DNA from: Clostridium_S neuense
GTDB taxonomy: Bacteria; Bacillota; Clostridia; Clostridiales; Clostridiaceae
Assembly (NCBI RefSeq): GCF_045310695.1
Contig: NZ_JBJIAA010000004.1
Span: 245,420 to 309,419 of the forward strand
Direction: 5' to 3'
DNA: 64,000 nucleotides
In this document: in pieces, positions 59,825-64,000 of the stretch
Position numbering within the stretch: position 1 is the first letter of the stretch
Layout of the letters: each line of letters opens with the position of its first letter
Program-made: the position numbers and the translations under genes
Notes under the pieces: generated by a model
The model's input: only the letters and a program-made list of their open reading frames with translations
What the model was told of the DNA's origin: nothing
Database searches by the model: none

Positions 59825-61888
59825 TTAACCTAAATTAAGAATTCTAACTAATGGAGTTATTAGTAAATCTAAAATTTTAATGCCTATAAAAGGAGCAATT
59901 ACGCCTCCAAGTCCAAAAATAAGCATATTTCTTAGAAGCATAGCTTCTGACTTCATTGGTCTATACTTAACACCCTTCATTGCAATTGGTATCAAAAGAG
60001 GTATTATTATAGCATTAAATATTAAAGCAGATATTATTGCACTATGTGGCGTAGAAAGTTTCATTATATTCATAACCTGCATTTGTGGTATAGCCGATAC
60101 AAATATAGCAGGTATTACAGCAAAATACTTTGCAACATCATTTGCTATACTAAAAGTTGTAAGCGCTCCTCTTGTTATTAAAAGCTGCTTTCCTATTTCA
60201 ACAACTTCAAGTACCTTCGTTGGGTCAGAATCCAAATCAACCATATTAGCTGCTTCCTTGGCTGCTGTAGTTCCACTGTTCATTGCAAGTCCAACATCTG
60301 CTTGTGCAAGTGCTGGTGCATCATTGGTTCCATCACCTGTCATTGCAACAAGTTTACCTTCTGCCTGCTCTTTTTTAATGGCTTCTATTTTATCTTCTGG
60401 CTTACATTCAGCAATAAAACCATCAACTCCAGCCTCTTTTGCTATAGTTGCAGCTGTTAAAGGATTATCTCCTGTACACATTATAGTTTTTATTCCAATT
60501 TCACGAAGCCTCTGGAATCTTTCCACAAGTCCAGGCTTTACAGTGTCCTTAAGGTATATAACGCCATAAATTTTGTTATTTACACAAACTACAAGTGGTG
60601 TTCCTCCTAACTTAGCAACTTTATTCACAGTTTCCTCTAGATCATCTGGAATAACTCCCTTTAATTTATTAATCCTATTTTTTATAGCATCATAAGCCCC
60701 TTTTCTTACTTCTGTACCATCTTCAAGGTCTATTCCACTCATCCTTGTTTGCGCTGTAAATTCTATGAAATCAATATCCTCATATCTCTTTTTATCAATT
60801 GAACATCCCATCTTATTTCCAAGCTCAACTATGGATTTTCCTTCAGGTGTATCATCCTTTAAAGAACACATTACGGAATAATCAATAAGCTTCTTTTTAT
60901 CAGAACTGCCAACAGTTATAAAATCTGCCGCAAGCCTATTTCCAAAGGTTATTGTTCCTGTTTTATCAAGTATCATAGTATCAACATCGCCGCAAGCTTC
61001 AACAGCCTTTCCTGACATAGCTATTACATTGAACCTAGTTACTCTATCCATACCAGCAATTCCTATAGCAGATAAAAGACCACCTATAGTTGTAGGTATA
61101 AGACAAACTAAAAGAGCTATTAAAGTTGACATCTGAATTTTAACTCCTGTATAAGAAGCCATAGGATAAAGTGCAACAAGTACAATTAAAAAAATAAGCG
61201 TTAAACTTACGAGTATTGTGTTAAGTGCAACTTCATTAGGTGTCTTTTGCCTTGAAGCACCCTCTACAAGATTTATCATCTTGTCAAGGAAGGATTCTCC
61301 TGGGGTTGCAGTAATCTTAACCTTAAGCCAATCGCTTACAACCTTTGTCCCCCCGGTAACAGAAGCAAAATCTCCACCTGATTCTTTCATAACTGGTGCG
61401 GATTCACCTGTTATTGCAGATTCATCTACAGACGCTATACCTTCTATTACTTCTCCGTCATTTGGAATTATATCTCCATTTTCTACTAAAACTATATCTC
61501 CCTTTTTAAGTTCATTTGCATTTATAGTTTTTATATCTCCATTTTTCTGTAAAAGTTTTGCAATTGTATCCTTACGGGTTTTCTTAAGGGTTTCAGCTTG
61601 TGCTTTACCACGTCCTTCAGCTACAGATTCTGCAAAATTAGCAAACAAAACAGTTATAAACAAAATTACAGCAACAATTAAATTGTATATCCTCAGATTG
61701 TTTCCCTTATCTCCAAAAACATCTGGGAAAATAGTGAGAATAGCTGATATAAAAAAGCCTATTTCAACTACAAACATCACTGGATTTTTTATCATATACT
61801 TAGGATTTAGCTTTTTAAAAGATTCCAAAATAGCTGTATTTAGTATATCCTTTGTAATAAACTTAGATTTTCCATCTTTATTTTTCAT
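59825..61888 (-). CDS. kdpB: Potassium-transporting P-type ATPase KdpB
   Basis: The 687-residue catalytic subunit, normal for KdpB. Features: SAITGESAPVMKESGGD (TGES loop about 157-160), the phosphorylated Asp in ILDKTGTITFGNR (about 307), the phosphorylation and nucleotide domains, and MTGDGTNDAPALAQADVG in the P domain. Seven membrane helices. It couples ATP hydrolysis to K+ passage that begins in KdpA. Lies 23 bp after kdpA. Confidence 0.97.
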   Translation of the reverse strand: MKNKDGKSKFITKDILNTAILESFKKLNPKYMIKNPVMFVVEIGFFISAILTIFPDVFGDKGNNLRIYNLIVAVILFITVLFANFAESVAEGRGKAQAETLKKTRKDTIAKLLQKNGDIKTINANELKKGDIVLVENGDIIPNDGEVIEGIASVDESAITGESAPVMKESGGDFASVTGGTKVVSDWLKVKITATPGESFLDKMINLVEGASRQKTPNEVALNTILVSLTLIFLIVLVALYPMASYTGVKIQMSTLIALLVCLIPTTIGGLLSAIGIAGMDRVTRFNVIAMSGKAVEACGDVDTMILDKTGTITFGNRLAADFITVGSSDKKKLIDYSVMCSLKDDTPEGKSIVELGNKMGCSIDKKRYEDIDFIEFTAQTRMSGIDLEDGTEVRKGAYDAIKNRINKLKGVIPDDLEETVNKVAKLGGTPLVVCVNNKIYGVIYLKDTVKPGLVERFQRLREIGIKTIMCTGDNPLTAATIAKEAGVDGFIAECKPEDKIEAIKKEQAEGKLVAMTGDGTNDAPALAQADVGLAMNSGTTAAKEAANMVDLDSDPTKVLEVVEIGKQLLITRGALTTFSIANDVAKYFAVIPAIFVSAIPQMQVMNIMKLSTPHSAIISALIFNAIIIPLLIPIAMKGVKYRPMKSEAMLLRNMLIFGLGGVIAPFIGIKILDLLITPLVRILNLG

Positions 61889-61911
61889 AATACATCATCA
61901 TCCTTTTCTAA

Positions 61912-63585
61912 TTACAATGTAAGATGCTCTGCAATAGGTCCAAGTGCTACTGCTGGAAGAAAAGTAAGAGCTCCAATTATAAGAACAATAAACACTAGTG
62001 TTATAGTAAATACAGTATTATCTGTTTTAAAGGTACCTGAAGTTTCTGGTATGGACTTCTTTGACGCTAAGGAAGCCGCTACGGCTATGAGTATTATCAT
62101 AGATAAATATCTACCTAAAAACATTACGATACCGCCTGTTACATTCCAAAACATGGTATTGTCTCCTAATCCCTCAAATCCAGAACCATTATTAGCAGCA
62201 CAGCTTGTATACTGATATATTATTTGCGTAAGCCCATGAAAACCAGGATTTGATATACCAGCAAGCCCTGACTTAGTTACTAAAGCCAATGCTGAAAACA
62301 TGAGTATTAAAAATGGATGTATAATTATAGCAAATGCAACTAGTTTTATTTCCTTTCCTTCTATTTTTTTTGTTAAAAATTCTGGTGTTCTTCCTACCAT
62401 AAGTCCACATATAAAAACCGTAAGTATAGCATACATAATCATATTCATAAAACCTACGCCTTTTCCACCAAATATAACATTAAGCATCATATTCATAAGT
62501 GCTGTAGCTCCACCTATAGGGGTTAAAGAATCATGCATATTATTTACTGCACCACACGAGGTTGATGTTGTTGCTACTGTAAACAAAGTACTTCCACCTA
62601 GCCCAAATCTAATTTCCTTGCCTTCCATACTTCCCATAGCTTGACTAAGTCCAATACGTGAAATTACAGGATTACCTGCTTTTTCAGAATTGTAACATAT
62701 AGGTAAAAATATAAAGAATAAAATACTCATGGCAGCAAAAATTGCAATTGCCTGTTTTTTCTTTTTTAGCATATGTCCAAAACAAATAACCGTTGAACCA
62801 GCAAGTATCATTAATGAAATTATTTCAACAGCATTTGTAAGCGGTGTTGGATTTTCAAATGGATGTGATGAGTTTGCTCCAAAAAATCCCCCTCCGTTAG
62901 TACCTAAAAGCTTTATAGCTTCTAAACTTGCTACGGGTCCTAAAGGAATGTCTTGAAGTTTCCCCTCAATAGTTGTTAGGGTTTTAGTTGGCGCTAAAGT
63001 TTGAGGAACTCCCTGTGCAACAAAAAATATAGACAATACAATTGATGCTGGAAGCAATATTCTAGTAGTGATTCTTACAATATCAACATAAAAGTTACCA
63101 ATTTCATTCTTTCTTCCGGCAAGTGCCCTCATAAACGCCCATGCTACTGCAAGCCCTGTTGCTGCTGCTAAAAACATCATAAAAGTAATTACTATCATCT
63201 GGCTTAAATATGAAAGTCCAGATTCACCACTATAATCTTGAAGATTTGTATTAGTTAAAAAACTTATAATTGTATTAAAAGTTAACCCCTGTTCCATTCC
63301 TTTTATATGATTTGGGTTTAATACATTAATACTTTGTAATCTTAGAATTAAATATCCAATAAATGCTGCAATAGCATTAGTTGATAATAAAGCAAGCACA
63401 TATTTTTTCCATGTCATTGGCCCTTTTTTTATCCCTGATAGTTTATAAATAAAGTTATCAATTTTATCTACTACAGGATCTATAAAGGTTTTTTCATGTT
63501 CAGAAACTTTGTATAAATACTTTCCTGTTGGTATACAAAGTAAAACAAAAACAATAAATATAATTGCTATTTGTAATATTTCCAT
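61912..63585 (-). CDS. kdpA: Potassium-transporting ATPase KdpA channel subunit
   Basis: The 557-residue potassium-binding subunit, related to K+ channels with four repeats. Filter-like loops are visible in GTNGGGFFGANSSHPFENPT, TTSTSCGAVNNMHDSLTPIG and SCAANNGSGFEGLGDN. About ten helices. Expressed under K+ limitation and high-affinity in the complex KdpFABC. It starts behind GGAGG and follows the small kdpY gene by 17 bp. Confidence 0.97.
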   Translation of the reverse strand: MEILQIAIIFIVFVLLCIPTGKYLYKVSEHEKTFIDPVVDKIDNFIYKLSGIKKGPMTWKKYVLALLSTNAIAAFIGYLILRLQSINVLNPNHIKGMEQGLTFNTIISFLTNTNLQDYSGESGLSYLSQMIVITFMMFLAAATGLAVAWAFMRALAGRKNEIGNFYVDIVRITTRILLPASIVLSIFFVAQGVPQTLAPTKTLTTIEGKLQDIPLGPVASLEAIKLLGTNGGGFFGANSSHPFENPTPLTNAVEIISLMILAGSTVICFGHMLKKKKQAIAIFAAMSILFFIFLPICYNSEKAGNPVISRIGLSQAMGSMEGKEIRFGLGGSTLFTVATTSTSCGAVNNMHDSLTPIGGATALMNMMLNVIFGGKGVGFMNMIMYAILTVFICGLMVGRTPEFLTKKIEGKEIKLVAFAIIIHPFLILMFSALALVTKSGLAGISNPGFHGLTQIIYQYTSCAANNGSGFEGLGDNTMFWNVTGGIVMFLGRYLSMIILIAVAASLASKKSIPETSGTFKTDNTVFTITLVFIVLIIGALTFLPAVALGPIAEHLTL

Positions 63586-63602
63586 TTTAAGTCCTCCATA
63601 AT

Positions 63603-63680
63603 TTAAAATTTCTCTGGGTTAAATAGTGCATAACATAAATAAATGAACAATAAAATAATTACAATAATTAAAAATATCAT
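63603..63680 (-). CDS. kdpY: KdpY, KdpF-like single-helix peptide
   Basis: A 25-residue peptide below ordinary ORF limits. It reads MIFLIIVIILLFIYLCYALF then NPEKF. The end YLCYALFNPEKF aligns well with E. coli KdpF (YLVYALINAEAF), a single-helix stabiliser of the Kdp complex. AGGAAGGTGA precedes the ATG. It follows kdpZ by 13 bp and lies 17 bp before kdpA. I use the name recalled for C. acetobutylicum; KdpF is the better functional label. Confidence 0.85.
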   Translation of the reverse strand: MIFLIIVIILLFIYLCYALFNPEKF

Positions 63681-63693
63681 TATGTCACCTTCC

Positions 63694-63792
63694 TCACTGT
63701 TTTCTATTAATTTGACCTTCACACCAATCTGTAAAAAATTTAAGTCCTATAAAACCAACTACAAGTAAAACTATAAATACAATATCAAGCAT
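63694..63792 (-). CDS. kdpZ: KdpZ, small single-helix peptide of the kdp operon
   Basis: A 32-residue peptide (MLDIVFIVLLVVGFIGLKFF then TDWCEGQINRKQ) with one membrane helix at the N-terminus and a short polar tail containing one Cys. A strong GAGGAGGGAG site precedes the ATG. It is the first gene of the operon. No homologue outside clostridial kdp operons is known to me. It may be a second assembly factor. Confidence 0.75.
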   Translation of the reverse strand: MLDIVFIVLLVVGFIGLKFFTDWCEGQINRKQ

Positions 63793-63867
63793 GTATCTCC
63801 CTCCTCTTTTCAGTGTTAATACTACCACCTTATATATAAAATTGGAGTTAAGGTTTAACTGAAACGT

Positions 63868-63889
63868 ATAAAGATTTTATAAAGATTTT
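63868..63889 (-). promoter_or_regulatory. Tandem 11-bp direct repeat, candidate KdpE operator
   Basis: ATAAAGATTTT occurs twice back to back (minus strand AAAATCTTTAT twice), a spacing of one helical turn. This is typical of OmpR-family dimer sites. It lies 76 bp upstream of the kdpZ start codon. Flanking ACGT copies add symmetry. The promoter itself could not be placed with confidence. Confidence 0.6.
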
Positions 63890-63941
63890 AACGTAAACGT
63901 ACACATATAGGGGCTTGGGCGGTCAATGTCATCAACTTAAG

Positions 63942-63979
63942 AAAAAAATTTGGATTTTATAAAAATCCAAATTTTTTTT
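63942..63979. terminator. Hairpin upstream of the kdp operon
   Basis: AAAAAATTTGGATTTT and its inverse AAAATCCAAATTTTTT form a 16-bp stem with a TATA loop. It insulates the kdp operon from whatever gene lies beyond the window edge. Confidence 0.8.
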
Positions 63980-64000
63980 ATTTTTAAATATATTTTTATA

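Noticed and set aside
63793..64000. c-di-AMP (ydaO) riboswitch before the kdp operon
   Set aside because: The leader lacks the conserved G/A-rich junctions of that RNA; only a hairpin and a direct repeat are visible.

Overview
The window is A+T-rich DNA from a spore-forming anaerobic Firmicute, most likely Clostridium sensu stricto close to C. acetobutylicum. Evidence: an alpha/beta small acid-soluble spore protein, the [FeFe]-hydrogenase maturases HydE and HydF, a second clostridial-type II topoisomerase pair, and a kdp operon carrying the extra small genes (kdpZ, kdpY, kdpX) that I recall from C. acetobutylicum. I do not assign a species. No rRNA, tRNA, transposase, prophage or CRISPR array was seen.

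Layout. 1-3.3 kb: start of a GH172/DUF2961 gene, pyroglutamyl peptidase and a chemoreceptor. 3.5-7.2 kb: a Fur regulator, a repeat-rich gap, a dihydroxyacetone kinase operon (dhaK-dhaL-dhaM) and a flavodoxin. 7.3-12 kb: a large M16C peptidase, an orphan amino-acid-binding lipoprotein and a glycosyltransferase. 12.2-20.6 kb: aspA-hydF, an S1-domain protein, a DUF1259 protein, a ferritin-like protein, an endonuclease IV-like barrel, and hydE behind an M16 peptidase. 20.6-29.6 kb: DJ-1/PfpI, the topoisomerase pair, glycerol-1-phosphate dehydrogenase with a HAD phosphatase, and a LUD-domain protein. 29.8-34.7 kb: a strange Arg/Asp/Tyr-rich small protein, a GT2/GT-C glycosyltransferase pair, SASP, polysaccharide deacetylase and methylglyoxal synthase. 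35-39.6 kb: a long repeat array, the ferrous iron operon feoA-feoB-small Cys-rich protein, an amidase, a MATE remnant and a hydroxyacid dehydrogenase. 39.7-45.4 kb: a PocR histidine kinase and an amino-acid permease followed by PP2C phosphatase, PII protein and Ser/Thr kinase. 45.5-53 kb: yjdF with its leader RNA, azlCD, a DMT exporter, an orphan zinc-type binding protein, a fluoride riboswitch with two crcB genes, nhaA and an MFS transporter. 53-64 kb: a chemoreceptor and the complete kdpZYABCXDE potassium operon.

Themes. Ion and metal homeostasis dominates: Fur with a candidate autoregulatory palindrome, Feo with a Fur-like box, a ZnuA-like protein with a 7-1-7 palindrome, fluoride export under riboswitch control, NhaA, and Kdp with a tandem 11-bp candidate KdpE site. 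Hydrogenase maturation is split between aspA-hydF and hydE. The most unusual cluster is the PP2C-PII-kinase trio, whose PII protein has a lengthened T-loop without the uridylylated tyrosine. Three classes of intergenic repeat are present: a ~100-bp palindromic element (A) with several copies, a ~32-bp core arranged with ~95/159-bp periods and in both orientations (B), and one ~218-bp MITE-like element with 20-bp inverted ends (C).

Many start sites were moved downstream from the longest ORF because a good ribosome-binding site lies in front of an internal ATG. Family calls come from recognising motifs by eye; no database search was run.
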